Shown here: positions 1 through 10,097 of the stretch, piece after piece
Layout of the letters: every line of letters begins with the position of its first letter
Position numbering within the stretch: position 1 is the stretch's first letter
Source: Bacteroides mediterraneensis
GTDB taxonomy: Bacteria > Bacteroidota > Bacteroidia > Bacteroidales > Bacteroidaceae
Assembly: GCF_025993685.1 (NCBI RefSeq)
Contig: NZ_DAJPEN010000001.1
Location: 2,108,001-2,172,000, forward strand
Direction of reading: 5' to 3'
DNA length: 64,000 nt
Program-made: the position numbers and the translations under genes
The notes under the pieces: model-generated
The model's input: only the letters and a program-made list of their open reading frames with translations
Databases searched by the model: none
Told to the model about the DNA's origin: nothing

Positions 1-3000
1 TACAGGTAGCTCTTTCAACCATCCTTCAGGACAAATCAAAAGCGGACCAGCTCATCGCCGATATTGTCCAGTTCGCGGCCAAAACACCATTCAATCTTGA
101 CGATGTAGCGACCGGAGCAAAACAGCTTCTGGCATACGGTTCCTCGGCCGATAATGTCGTGAATGAACTTTCCATGCTTGGAGATGTGGCTTCCGGATTG
201 CAGATTCCTATCGGACAGCTTATTTATCTGTATGGAACATTGAGAACACAAGGACGGGCCATGACTGTAGATATCCGTCAGTTCGCCGGACGAGGTATTC
301 CAATCTACGAAGAACTGGCCAAGGTATTAGGAGTTTCCAAAGACCAGGTAGGTGAACTTGTGAAGGAAGGGAAGGTCGGATTTAAGGAAGTTGAACAGGC
401 CTTCAAAAACATGACATCCGAGGGAGGAAAGTTTGCCAACCTTATGGAAAGTTCCGCCGGAACGTGGCCCCAGCGACTGTCGAATATCGAAGATACCCTC
501 TTCCAGAAAATGAATGAGTTCGGGAACAAGTATAAGGAAGTTTTTGAGTTTGGCATCGGTACAGCCGAGGACTTGGTGGAAAGTCTTGATGATGTATTGT
601 CTATTATGGGCGGACTGATTGCAGCTTACGGAACGTACAAGGCCGCGTTGATTACCGCAGCCGTAGCGCAGAAGGCGGTCGGGTTCGTTGAAAGTATCCG
701 TCTGATAGGTATGTACAGAAAGGAATTGGGACTGGCCACCGCTGCACAGCAGGCTTTCAATGTCGCTTCAAAATCCAATGTATATGTCACCTTGTTGGCA
801 ACGCTGGTAGGAATCGGTACGGCTATTTATATGTACACCAAGAGAACCAATGAAGCCACTGTAGCACAGGAGACGCTTAATTCGGTGAACAAAAAGGCCG
901 ATGAGGAATTTTCCAAGCAGGCAGCAACGGTTGACAGGTTGTCCGGCGTATTGAAAAGTGAAACTTCGTCCCTTGACCAGAAGAAGAAAGCCTTGTCTGA
1001 TTTGCAGGCCATCATCCCATCTTACAATGCCAGTCTTGATGAAGAGGGTAAATTAATAAATAACAACACCGAGGCCATTAAATCCTATCTGACGCAACTG
1101 GAAAAGCAGATACGGATGAAAGCTGCTCAGGAAGAGCTGGAGGAGTTATACAGAAAGAAACGTGTTCAAGAAAAAGACTATAAATCAAGTCAAGAAAACT
1201 TTGAGAGAGTAAAGAAAGAAAATCCACTTGGAGAGTTTTATGGCGAATCTGGAGCGAGATTACAGCTGTATACAGCACAAGAAAGAAGCAGTGCAGAAAA
1301 AAAAGCAAATAAGGCAAAGGAAGCATTAGATGAAACTATTTCTGCTATTAATGCTTTGGAAAAAGAGATTGAAGAATCGTCTTTATCCGAAAAAAAAGAA
1401 TCCCCACAATCTACAATATCCAAAGAAGTAGAAAATGCCACAAAGCGTATCAATACACTCAAAAAAGAGATAGCCGACCTTCGTAGCGGGAAATTGCAGG
1501 CAGAGGCTGGTAAGACTGTAGAATCTGCTATTAAGGCAAAGGAACAAGAGTTGCAGAGTGCAGAAAAGACCTTGGAGACACTTACCGGTGTCAGCCATAA
1601 ATCAGGAAACAAGAAGGTAGTAGATAGCCAGCAAAATCTTTCCGATGAACTTCTACAACTCATAAGAGCTAATCAGCAGGATGAAATCAACCTGATGGAA
1701 GAAGGTTCTGAAAAGAAGCGTAGACAGATTGAGCTGGATTACCAGAAAGAAATCGACGAAATTAAGAAGCAACGCAAAAAATGGGAAGATGCACAAGGTG
1801 GAAAGCTTACGTCTGAACAGCGGGAAGTATTAGGGAATCGTGCGTCTAATGCCATGCAGTCACGTGAAAAAGGTCTGGCCGCAATTACGGATACCGAAAA
1901 TCAGGCTGCAATCGAGGCCAACGAACGCTACCTGAAAAACTACGGCACGTTCATGCAAAAAAGACAGGCTATCACCGATGAGTACAACCGTAAAATATCA
2001 GAGGCCACTACTCAGGGAGACAAGGACATACTCCAGAAAGAAATGGAAAAGGCACTCTCCTCCCTTGATCTTGAAAAACTGAAACAGGGTATTAACTGGG
2101 AACTTGTGTTCGGTGATTTGGAAAAGGTCTCCAAAGAGTCCTTGAATAAAGTAAAGCAGCAGCTTAGAGACTTCAAGAACTCGGATGAATACAAGAACAT
2201 GGCCGTTGACCAAAAGAAGGTCATTGACGAGGCGTTGAACAACATCCAGTCAACCCTCATCGACAAAGGCGGATTGCTGGCCGACCTACCCGAACAGTTA
2301 AGCGAACTGGCCAAGGCTCAGGAAGAACTGTCACAAGCCCAGGAGGAATACAACGAAGCCATGAGAAGCGGAACAGATGCACAGAAGGAAGCTGCTACAA
2401 AAAAGCTGAACGATGCCCAGAAGAGACAGCAGAACGCTCAGACCAATGTGCAGAAGTCAACGGACAAAACAACAAGCAACCTTATCGCTTTGTCGAATGT
2501 AATTACCCAGCTTGGTTCAAACTCAGAGATGTCCCTTTCTGAAATCGGAAGTCTGGCCAGTGATGTTGTTGATGTTTTTACAGAAGCAGGAAGTAAGATT
2601 GGTGGAATCATTGGAGCCGCATTTTCTCTTTTAGATGCCATCGGAACGCAGGGGCTTGATGGGTTTATTGACAATCTTTTCGGTAGTGTCTTTAGGGCCG
2701 TTGGGGGAATATGGGACACATTGACCTTTGGACTTATCGGAAATAAGAAAAGTGACCCTTATTTGAAAAACGATTTGGAAAAACTGACAATATCCAATCA
2801 AGATTTGAAAGCCTCTCTCGATAATCTGGCTGAGAAGATGGACGAAAGTGCTGTTGCCGATGCAACTGGACTTTACGAGCAACAGAAGAAGAATATCGAG
2901 GAGCAGATGTCCAATACAAAAGAGATGATGCAACGTTCCGCCGCCGCATACAGCAATGGTTTCTTAGGAATCGGTGGTACACATTCAAGTAATAAGAAAA

Positions 3001-3908
3001 TCAACGACGCTATGTCTGCCGAGGACTGGAAACGTGTCAGTGATGCAGCAGGAGTATCAGTTAAAAATGCCGGTGATTTCTGGAACCTGACCAGTGAGCA
3101 GATGTACAACGTATCCAACAACGCCACTGACCTCTACTCAAAAATCAAGCAATACGCCGACGATGGATATCAGAACGCTTCGCAGTATATGGACAGCTAC
3201 ATTGAATACTGGAAGCAGCTCGATGAACTGGAGGACACTTACCGCGAAAAGCTGACCGACACCTCGTTTGACACTATCCGGGATGAATTCAAGGACAAAC
3301 TACTTGATATGGAATCGGATGCGGAAGACTTCGCCGAAAATTTCGAGAAGATGATGCAGCAGGCTGTGGTGGAAAGCATGATGTCAGATACCTATGCAAA
3401 CCGATTGAAAGAATGGTACAAGAATTTTGCAAACTCGATGACGGACGGTACTTTGTCCAGCTCCGAACAAAGCAATCTCAAATCACAATGGGACCAGATG
3501 GTCAGTGATGCCTTAGCTGAGCGGAACGCCATCATGCAGGCTATGGGATGGGAAGGTTCTTCTTCCGAGCAACAGTCGGCATCCAGCCGAGGATTCGGTA
3601 CGGAAATGACGCACGAGGATGCCGGGGAACTAAGCGGACGGTTCACTGCCGTGTATGAGTCCAATCTCCGAATAGAGGCAGCAGAGCAGCAACAGACGGT
3701 GGCCATCACGGAACTGCGAGGTTCCATCAGTGCTTTAACAGCACAAGCTACCGGAATGTACAACATCGCCGACGAAACACGTACCATTCTGGCCAATTCC
3801 TATCTGGAGTTGCAGCAAATCAGAGAGAATACAGAAGATTCAGCCAAATACCTGAAAGATATAAAGACTGACATCGCCGAAGTGAAACGTAATACAGCAA
3901 GACTATGA
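1..3908 (+). CDS. phage tail tape measure protein (5' end outside window)
   Basis: The frame is open from base 3, so the gene starts before the window; 1301 residues are visible. Tape measure proteins set tail length and fill the tail tube before DNA ejection. Supporting features are the length, an N-terminal block with the tape-measure-like motif RQFAGRGIPIYEELAKVLG, two hydrophobic stretches about 200-280 residues in, and long Lys/Glu/Gln-rich coiled-coil segments through the middle. The last part is rich in Gln, Ser and Thr. The stop overlaps the next start by 4 bp, so the two genes are translationally coupled. Family assignment is confident; the sheath type of the tail is not shown here. 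Confidence 0.88.
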   Translation, partial: QVALSTILQDKSKADQLIADIVQFAAKTPFNLDDVATGAKQLLAYGSSADNVVNELSMLGDVASGLQIPIGQLIYLYGTLRTQGRAMTVDIRQFAGRGIPIYEELAKVLGVSKDQVGELVKEGKVGFKEVEQAFKNMTSEGGKFANLMESSAGTWPQRLSNIEDTLFQKMNEFGNKYKEVFEFGIGTAEDLVESLDDVLSIMGGLIAAYGTYKAALITAAVAQKAVGFVESIRLIGMYRKELGLATAAQQAFNVASKSNVYVTLLATLVGIGTAIYMYTKRTNEATVAQETLNSVNKKADEEFSKQAATVDRLSGVLKSETSSLDQKKKALSDLQAIIPSYNASLDEEGKLINNNTEAIKSYLTQLEKQIRMKAAQEELEELYRKKRVQEKDYKSSQENFERVKKENPLGEFYGESGARLQLYTAQERSSAEKKANKAKEALDETISAINALEKEIEESSLSEKKESPQSTISKEVENATKRINTLKKEIADLRSGKLQAEAGKTVESAIKAKEQELQSAEKTLETLTGVSHKSGNKKVVDSQQNLSDELLQLIRANQQDEINLMEEGSEKKRRQIELDYQKEIDEIKKQRKKWEDAQGGKLTSEQREVLGNRASNAMQSREKGLAAITDTENQAAIEANERYLKNYGTFMQKRQAITDEYNRKISEATTQGDKDILQKEMEKALSSLDLEKLKQGINWELVFGDLEKVSKESLNKVKQQLRDFKNSDEYKNMAVDQKKVIDEALNNIQSTLIDKGGLLADLPEQLSELAKAQEELSQAQEEYNEAMRSGTDAQKEAATKKLNDAQKRQQNAQTNVQKSTDKTTSNLIALSNVITQLGSNSEMSLSEIGSLASDVVDVFTEAGSKIGGIIGAAFSLLDAIGTQGLDGFIDNLFGSVFRAVGGIWDTLTFGLIGNKKSDPYLKNDLEKLTISNQDLKASLDNLAEKMDESAVADATGLYEQQKKNIEEQMSNTKEMMQRSAAAYSNGFLGIGGTHSSNKKINDAMSAEDWKRVSDAAGVSVKNAGDFWNLTSEQMYNVSNNATDLYSKIKQYADDGYQNASQYMDSYIEYWKQLDELEDTYREKLTDTSFDTIRDEFKDKLLDMESDAEDFAENFEKMMQQAVVESMMSDTYANRLKEWYKNFANSMTDGTLSSSEQSNLKSQWDQMVSDALAERNAIMQAMGWEGSSSEQQSASSRGFGTEMTHEDAGELSGRFTAVYESNLRIEAAEQQQTVAITELRGSISALTAQATGMYNIADETRTILANSYLELQQIRENTEDSAKYLKDIKTDIAEVKRNTARL

Positions 3909-4327
3909 CAGGAGATTTATTTATCAATGGGAAAGACGCACTGGAAACATGGGGCGCCCGTATGGGAGACAGTTTCCTCGATGCCATCGACGGGTTCAAC
4001 GAAATGAAAGACTACATTGAGAACGAAAGCCGTCTGGAACATGGCAAACGTGTGATAACAGACAACGCAAAAGTGGATTCGCGCGAAATCACTCTTCAGT
4101 TCACCATTGAAGGCAGTTCGGAAAGTGATTACCGAATCAAGAAGAAAGCCTTTCAGAAAGAGCTGGAGAAAGGAGCAGTGAATATAAAGGTTCCGGTACT
4201 CGGAAATGAGGTTTACAAGCTGATTTACCTGGGTAAAAGTGTTTCTTATGGATTGAGTCTGGACCGCTGTTTTGGCAAGATTTCAAGTAAATTTGAAGAA
4301 CCGAATCCTATGGACAGAAGCGAATAA
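3905..4327 (+). CDS. probable distal tail protein (Dit-like)
   Basis: 140 residues. It starts 4 bp inside the tape measure gene and precedes a very large tail-tip protein, which is the usual place of the distal tail protein in siphophage-type tails. The sequence has a small beta-rich look, with the strand-like segments SREITLQFTIEGS and NIKVPVLGNEVYKLIYLG, and no signal peptide or membrane segment. Function is inferred from order and size only; a head-tail or baseplate accessory role is possible. Confidence 0.5.
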   Translation: MTGDLFINGKDALETWGARMGDSFLDAIDGFNEMKDYIENESRLEHGKRVITDNAKVDSREITLQFTIEGSSESDYRIKKKAFQKELEKGAVNIKVPVLGNEVYKLIYLGKSVSYGLSLDRCFGKISSKFEEPNPMDRSE

Positions 4328-4349
4328 CGAACATTCCCGTTATTGTTTC

Positions 4350-4383
4350 AAATGGGAGTCCTGATTTTTAGGGCTTCCATTTT
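4350..4383 (+). terminator. hairpin between the Dit-like and tail-tip genes
   Basis: An imperfect inverted repeat pairs 4350-4362 with 4370-4383 around a T-rich loop and is followed by TTTT. It could attenuate transcription between the two tail genes. No separate promoter was recognised downstream. Confidence 0.45.
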
Positions 4384-4389
4384 CTATTT

Positions 4390-7320
4390 ATGAACTTTGG
4401 AGGTATGATTGAAATCAAGGACATATCCGGAAAGACAAGGTTTTCCACCTCCATCAACAAGGGGGCAAAGGGAAAGTTTACGCTGATGAAAGAGGACTAT
4501 ATCATCCTCCCATTTTCGGTACCCTCTCCCATTCCTTTCAAGCTGGGTGACTACGTGGACCTATCCGGCGTATTGGATGAATCACTCGGCGGAAAGCTGG
4601 CGAAAATTTATGAGATAACTGACCTTCAGAAGCCGACTTACAACACTTCAACTGGCGGCTATGACTATGAGCTTCAGATGAACGCCTACTACTGGAAGTG
4701 GAAGAACAAGGTTTTCAAGTACACGCCGGAGCATGCAGGCAGCGAAGCGTCATGGTCGCTTACTGCATCCCTTGATGTACAGCTTGGTGTGTTTCTTCGT
4801 AATCTAAAGGCTTTAGGATATACCTATAAAGGAACAGACTTTACATTCAGCATAGACGATTCTGTAGAGAATAAGGCAGTGGCGATGACTTACGACAACA
4901 TGAACCTGTTGGATGCCTTATTTTCTATGGCGGGCGAGGATAAGTGGAACTGCGATTGCTGGATAACGGACAACGTGATTCATTTTGGGCGAAATGAGTT
5001 CGGAGATGCCGTTAAAATCGAGCGTGGTGTCGAAGCGTCGGCCATCACCCGCAGCGAAAGCCAGGGAACTTATGCCACCCGCATCTATGCGTTTGGCTCA
5101 ACAAAGAATATCCCTACGAACTACCGGCCAACCGATGAGCAGGCCGTGGTGAATGGTGTAGTCCAGAAACGGCTTATGCTTCCGGCCGATACTCCCTATA
5201 TTGACGCATACGAAGGAATGTCTCAGGAAGAAGCTATCGAGGACGTGGTCGTTTTCGATGATGTTTATCCCCGTCGTGTTGGGACCCTTTCCGACGTTCA
5301 CACACGCACTGAGGAGGTGGAGAACGAGGGTGGCACGAAAGAGACCGTCACCTATTACCGCTACAAGGATACCGGATTGGAGTTCAAGGAAGAGTATATT
5401 ATCGAAGGTCAAGAACTGAAAATCAGATTCCAGTCCGGCAAGCTGAACGGCATGGAGTTCGGCGTTATCTTCAATCCCACACCTAAGGATGAGACTCGCG
5501 GAGAGCAGCTATGGGAGATTGTCCGGAATGAAGACTATGGCCGTCCCCTACCCGATGATATGATGTATCCTGCTAATGGTGACGAATATATTCTTTCCGG
5601 ATTTGACATCCAGCTGGTTTCCGACCAGTATATCCCAGAAGCCGAGCAGGAACTGAAGGAAAAGGCACAGAAGTACGCCGACAAAGTGAAGAAGGATGAC
5701 GGCACCTACCCTACTACCCTCAGAAGTTCATGGGTAAAAGAAGGTTTGGTTTCCCGCACATTCGAGTTCGGTCAACGTATCAATCTGGTAGATGACACCT
5801 ATTTTGAAAGCGGGCGTATCTCACGCGTCTTGGGATGGGAAATGAATTTGGACATCCCTTGGGACAGCCCGGTCTATACCATCGGTGAGAGTATGCCCTA
5901 CTCACGTATCGGAGATATCGAGGATAAAGTTGACTCACTTACCTACAAAGGACAGAGTTATAACGGGAATGGTAATGGAGTATATGTTATCAGGGTGAAT
6001 GATTCAACTACCCCTAGTGACAGCAATGTATTCTCTGCATTAAGAACGTTGAGAACATTTCTACGTAAGGACCAGCCTGACCAGACAAACTTCCTTCTGA
6101 AATTCGGCGAGTTCATTGACAGCATGATTGCCGGAAAGGGAGCCGGAATATTCCCGGACGGTCGCGGGCAGTTTGAGAAGCTGGAAGTTCGCAGCGCAAT
6201 GATAGTAAAAGAACTGATATATAACCGCTGGTTTGCGCAGGAAGGGAATGTGACATACTCCGAAGCCGGAACAATCGAACGAATTGAACTTCTTGAAGAC
6301 GGCACGTATGACCTGTATCTTCGTCGCCGCTGGGATAATGATATTACGGCATTCAAGGAACAGGACGTAAGTTACGGCTCAGTGAATAATCTGAACTCTA
6401 CAGGAGAGTATTATGACAGCTGGTTCCGCGTCCTCAACGTGATGCAGGCAGAAAACAAACTGAATGTCGTGCTCTATCCGGATGAAGAGGTCCCGGGCGG
6501 TAAGAACTATCCTCCCGCTGTCGGAATGGTAATTACCCGTCGTGGTAATGCGGTAGACGAAGAGCGTCAGGGATTCTGGTATATATCCAGCTATGAGGGA
6601 TGTATCTGTATGCTGGATGGCGTGACGAGACCTATACTCGAGGAATCCAACTACAGCATCATCATCGGTAAGTTAAAGCGATTGGAACTGTTTGATAACC
6701 TCCCAATCAACTACCGGCAAAGTTATGTGTATTGCCGTGGTATCGCTATTCAGGACTTGATGCGGATAGACTATCGGGGTGTGGTTGTCGTACAGCTGAA
6801 CGACCGTGGGTTCTGGTCACTGGAAGTGGCTCAGAGCGAGAGTCCTTACACGGCTGGCCAAGATACGGTAGATACTGTCTGGCATTACGGCTGTCGCTGG
6901 AAATGCCTTGTCACCGGAACAACTGACGAACCTCGCTATGCCAGTACCGGATGGGCAATGATAGAAGGTAATCCTGAATTTACGATAGATATAGAAGCTG
7001 ATAACGGATGGGTAATAGATGACACGGAATTGGTGGAGGATACTGTCATAAGAACTATAACCCTGTCTGGTAAACTGTACAATGGTGATGTGACGGAGCA
7101 CATCTTAGATTCAGATGTGACATGGACGCGTGATACAGGCAATGTTGCAGAGGATAACGCCTGGGCAATCAAGAGAGCTGATGCAGGGAAAACACTAACT
7201 ATCACTCTCGATGATTTAGGGATTGAGTTTACGCAGAAAGGACTTTGCTCATTTAAAGCTACAGCCTTGTTAAGAGATGGACAGGATGTACAAAAAGCCG
7301 AGATTGAAAAAAGTTTTTGA
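4390..7320 (+). CDS. large phage tail-tip / tail-associated protein (Tal-like)
   Basis: 976 residues, no signal peptide. The N-terminal 370 residues look like a baseplate hub or tail-associated module: a short beta-rich start, then segments such as DLQKPTYNTSTGGYDYELQM and an aromatic-rich stretch. The middle has a collagen-free repetitive beta pattern with many Tyr and Trp. The last 90 residues resemble an Ig-like domain (strand-like TVIRTITLSGKLYNGDV). Its place after the tape measure and Dit-like genes supports a central tail-tip role that carries the fibre proteins encoded downstream. An alternative start is the Met seven codons later, before IEIKDISGK. No peptidoglycan hydrolase motif was recognised. 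Confidence 0.65.
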   Translation: MNFGGMIEIKDISGKTRFSTSINKGAKGKFTLMKEDYIILPFSVPSPIPFKLGDYVDLSGVLDESLGGKLAKIYEITDLQKPTYNTSTGGYDYELQMNAYYWKWKNKVFKYTPEHAGSEASWSLTASLDVQLGVFLRNLKALGYTYKGTDFTFSIDDSVENKAVAMTYDNMNLLDALFSMAGEDKWNCDCWITDNVIHFGRNEFGDAVKIERGVEASAITRSESQGTYATRIYAFGSTKNIPTNYRPTDEQAVVNGVVQKRLMLPADTPYIDAYEGMSQEEAIEDVVVFDDVYPRRVGTLSDVHTRTEEVENEGGTKETVTYYRYKDTGLEFKEEYIIEGQELKIRFQSGKLNGMEFGVIFNPTPKDETRGEQLWEIVRNEDYGRPLPDDMMYPANGDEYILSGFDIQLVSDQYIPEAEQELKEKAQKYADKVKKDDGTYPTTLRSSWVKEGLVSRTFEFGQRINLVDDTYFESGRISRVLGWEMNLDIPWDSPVYTIGESMPYSRIGDIEDKVDSLTYKGQSYNGNGNGVYVIRVNDSTTPSDSNVFSALRTLRTFLRKDQPDQTNFLLKFGEFIDSMIAGKGAGIFPDGRGQFEKLEVRSAMIVKELIYNRWFAQEGNVTYSEAGTIERIELLEDGTYDLYLRRRWDNDITAFKEQDVSYGSVNNLNSTGEYYDSWFRVLNVMQAENKLNVVLYPDEEVPGGKNYPPAVGMVITRRGNAVDEERQGFWYISSYEGCICMLDGVTRPILEESNYSIIIGKLKRLELFDNLPINYRQSYVYCRGIAIQDLMRIDYRGVVVVQLNDRGFWSLEVAQSESPYTAGQDTVDTVWHYGCRWKCLVTGTTDEPRYASTGWAMIEGNPEFTIDIEADNGWVIDDTELVEDTVIRTITLSGKLYNGDVTEHILDSDVTWTRDTGNVAEDNAWAIKRADAGKTLTITLDDLGIEFTQKGLCSFKATALLRDGQDVQKAEIEKSF

Positions 7321-7337
7321 TATAAAATTAATAAAAT

Positions 7338-7544
7338 ATGAAACAAGTGAAATTTTTTAAAGTCTATGGAATTGTTTTCAGATGTGGTAACACCGAGAAA
7401 ACAAGATTTGTTGAGACTGCAGAGGACATTAGTTATAATATTAAGCGTGCAGTAGAGTTATTGGCCAATCAGGGTGTGATTGCTGATGAAATCTTGCAGA
7501 TTGCAGAACTTAATCAAAGAAAAGTATATGAAATTAGCAAGTAA
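7338..7544 (+). CDS. small phage protein of unknown function
   Basis: 68 residues, starting 17 bp after the tail-tip gene and overlapping the next gene by 17 bp, which supports it as a real member of the tail operon. It is basic, soluble and predicted mixed alpha/beta; the segment AEDISYNIKRAVELLANQG looks helical. No family was recognised. It could be a small tail chaperone or assembly factor, but nothing in the sequence shows this. Confidence 0.5.
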   Translation: MKQVKFFKVYGIVFRCGNTEKTRFVETAEDISYNIKRAVELLANQGVIADEILQIAELNQRKVYEISK

Positions 7545-8685
7545 AAAGAAAAGTCTTAACATCAACTACCGCCCTTTACAGGCAAGCATAAGTATGCAGG
7601 TGGTAACAAGCGTTCCGGACAGACAGTTCTATTCGGCCATGGATAAGTCTTTTACCCCCGACTACACGCTTACCCCGCTTACTCTGTTCCCTCGCTGTGC
7701 GGCGGTAGACGTTGATTCCACGTCGGCTGCAAAGGCGATAAACTCAGAACTTACAAACATGAAGTGGTATGAGCGCATCGGCGGTGTACAGAAACTGATT
7801 AGCAGCGGTACTGATTATGTCATCACACAGACAGGAGAGAACAAGGGGCAGATACAGGTCAAGAAAAATTCGAGTATAGCGAATCCCATCACTCTTGAAT
7901 TTTCTGCTGAATATGTGGATGCACGTACTAATCAGGTTCTGAAGTACACTGCCAGCAAGGTTATTATTGTGTCCGACTCAAGTTCTCCGCAGCCGGTTCT
8001 CTCTCTTGACTCTCCAGATACGGTTCAGTGGTATCCGGTTCGTGACGTATTGCAACAGACAATAACAGCTCGTTTGATGGCCGGGAACCGCGACATTACG
8101 GACGATGAGCGTGTAAAATTCTGGTGGTACAGGGTCCTCTCTACAGGTGCGTTGGAACAGATTGTGGATGGTAATGGTGATAATGACTGGGAGGTAGTGT
8201 CAGTCAACAGAAACGTGCTTGTCATAGATCGTGATTTCATCGGCGATGAGCAGGCTTATATATGCAAGGCTGCATACCGTGAGACAGGTTCCTTACCTTC
8301 TTCTCCAGATACATTCGACCAGATTGCCAGCACGCGTATCGTAAGATACATACCGCGTCTTGAATGTGACTTCAAGGGGGTAGTTACCGGATGTCCGGCT
8401 GGTACAAGCTATATTTATCCGCAGGGATATGTGCGTGATTCGAAAGGCGTAATTCAGAATCCGGAAGAATGGTTCAAGTTCATCTGGATGGGCAAGAATC
8501 CCGGTTCAAGCTCATACAGCCAGGTGGCTGAAGGTGCTAATCCTTCAATCAGATTTGTGGAGGGCATGCTGCTTGACTTGCAGATTGAAGACCGTGGGGC
8601 ACAAGCAATATTGATTGATGATAAGGACAATTCCGTATTGACGGATACTGAAGGCAATATACTTTTTGACAGGATTAACAATTAA
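7528..8685 (+). CDS. phage tail / baseplate structural protein
   Basis: 385 residues. I chose the ATG at 7528 (protein begins MKLASKKKSLNINYRP) rather than the Met 16 codons upstream, because the purine-rich AAAGAAAAG lies just before it and the extra codons lie over the preceding gene. The protein is beta-rich, with repeated Trp/Tyr/Val strands and a Pro-rich central linker (SDSSSPQPVLSLDSPDT), as in baseplate upper proteins that hold receptor-binding proteins. The C-terminal part contains the strand-like QAILIDDKDNSVLTDTEGN. It lies in the run of tail-tip genes that leads to the shufflon. The exact role is not determined. Confidence 0.5.
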   Translation: MKLASKKKSLNINYRPLQASISMQVVTSVPDRQFYSAMDKSFTPDYTLTPLTLFPRCAAVDVDSTSAAKAINSELTNMKWYERIGGVQKLISSGTDYVITQTGENKGQIQVKKNSSIANPITLEFSAEYVDARTNQVLKYTASKVIIVSDSSSPQPVLSLDSPDTVQWYPVRDVLQQTITARLMAGNRDITDDERVKFWWYRVLSTGALEQIVDGNGDNDWEVVSVNRNVLVIDRDFIGDEQAYICKAAYRETGSLPSSPDTFDQIASTRIVRYIPRLECDFKGVVTGCPAGTSYIYPQGYVRDSKGVIQNPEEWFKFIWMGKNPGSSSYSQVAEGANPSIRFVEGMLLDLQIEDRGAQAILIDDKDNSVLTDTEGNILFDRINN

Positions 8686-8695
8686 AAATACGATT

Positions 8696-9037
8696 ATGGC
8701 TTATTACATTAAGGTGACGAAGAAGGTGGCAGACAAGATTGGCGCACCTGTAGAGAACAGAAACAAGACGGCTGACGGCAATATCCTGCTTTGGCAGGCA
8801 GATCTGAATGTGATTCCAGGAGAAACCATATTTGACCGTGCGGCATTTGTCGGCGGAGTGGCAATGTGTGGTAATGATGCAAGAGGAGAGATTGATGGTA
8901 CAGCTGAACCCGCAGAAGTAACCATTCCCGAATATTATCAGGATGCTTCCGGGGATGATATTCCGGATACGATTCCTGCCGTAGAGGAAAACGGAGAGAA
9001 AGAAACAGATAGTGTTGTAACTGATAAAACAGAATAA
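8696..9037 (+). CDS. small acidic phage protein
   Basis: 113 residues from the ATG at 8696 (MAYYIKVTKKVADKIG), 10 bp after the previous stop. The longer reading from 8666 overlaps the upstream gene and has no reason to be used. The first 75 residues are a compact domain; the last 40 are strongly acidic and rich in Pro, Glu and Asp (IPEYYQDASGDDIPDTIPAV) and are probably disordered. The next gene starts 2 bp after the stop. Probably a tail-tip accessory or linker protein; no family was recognised. Confidence 0.5.
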   Translation: MAYYIKVTKKVADKIGAPVENRNKTADGNILLWQADLNVIPGETIFDRAAFVGGVAMCGNDARGEIDGTAEPAEVTIPEYYQDASGDDIPDTIPAVEENGEKETDSVVTDKTE

Positions 9038-9039
9038 TT

Positions 9040-10095
9040 ATGAGTTTAGCGAGTAAAGTCGGACAGGTTGTATATCAGCGCAAGTCTGGTGTATATATGC
9101 CTATGTTACAGTGCGATAAAGGAGATTTATACCAGGAATATCAGGGTGACCCGCAGAACCCGACAAACATCACCCCTGACTTTTCTACCCTTCTCCCTAC
9201 GTTAAGCAATATCATTACATCCTCGAGGGTGGCAGAAGGTCTTGTCATACCCAATCTCGTAAAATGGTTTTTCAATGACACGGAACTGACATTCGGCAGT
9301 AATAACGTGTCTACCAATACATTTAATGGAGAGACCGGTCATTTTAAGTCACTCCCTTATCAGAAGGGGACAAGAAACTATTATGGATTGCAGATTCTGA
9401 AGAACCTTGTCAAAGCCGCGGGTGCAGCTCCATGTACGATAAAGTCTGAAGCTACGGTGGCCGCAGGTAATACCTCCGATAAGATACAGACTGTGTATGG
9501 TATCCCGATTACGGAAGGCACATCAAACGCTATCCGTGTGACGATTCAAGCTGGCGACAACAAATATTTTACACTGTCCACAAACAACGACAGCTGTATC
9601 CTTCAGGGTGTAGCCAGAATAGGTAATGATGAGCTTACTTCCGGATTGACCTACAAATGGTACAGTCTTGTTTCAGGTGTATGGAAAGTGATTTCAGGAC
9701 AGACAGCTAAGAATCTGACTGTGACAAACGATATGGTGGATTCTGTCGGACAGTTCAAGGTCGAAATCTATCAGAATGGTACCTTAATCGGCTCCGACGT
9801 CCAGACGGTTACAGATGCTTCAGACCCGCTTGATATCATTCCGAACCCCAATCCGGAGGATGAGACTATCGAGGAGGGTTCGGATGGGACAGTTGTCTAT
9901 AGCCCGATACTTGTAAAGCGCGGCCAGACGACGAAGTTCAAGGATATGACGTTTTTCTTCACATTCATGGATGCAGCCGGCGTAATCCTTAATCCAGGTA
10001 CCGCTGAAACCGCCTCGGCAACGGGTACAGTTACTGAAGATATGTGTCAGCAGGCATCCGGTAATGTCGCAGTAGTAATCACAACAAAGGAATAA
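9040..10095 (+). CDS. phage tail-tip protein with Ig-like region
   Basis: 351 residues. The N-terminal 120 residues (MSLASKVGQVVYQRKSGVYM) form one domain. Residues about 165-260 have the look of an Ig-like fold (GLTYKWYSLVSGVWKVISG, then FKVEIYQNGTLIGSD), common in surface-exposed phage structural proteins that touch carbohydrate. An acidic Pro/Asp/Glu linker near residue 270 (IPNPNPEDETIEEGSDG) leads to a last beta domain. It lies between two other tail-tip genes with 2-bp spacings, so the block is one operon. The specific role is inferred from position. Confidence 0.5.
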   Translation: MSLASKVGQVVYQRKSGVYMPMLQCDKGDLYQEYQGDPQNPTNITPDFSTLLPTLSNIITSSRVAEGLVIPNLVKWFFNDTELTFGSNNVSTNTFNGETGHFKSLPYQKGTRNYYGLQILKNLVKAAGAAPCTIKSEATVAAGNTSDKIQTVYGIPITEGTSNAIRVTIQAGDNKYFTLSTNNDSCILQGVARIGNDELTSGLTYKWYSLVSGVWKVISGQTAKNLTVTNDMVDSVGQFKVEIYQNGTLIGSDVQTVTDASDPLDIIPNPNPEDETIEEGSDGTVVYSPILVKRGQTTKFKDMTFFFTFMDAAGVILNPGTAETASATGTVTEDMCQQASGNVAVVITTKE

Positions 10096-10097
10096 CT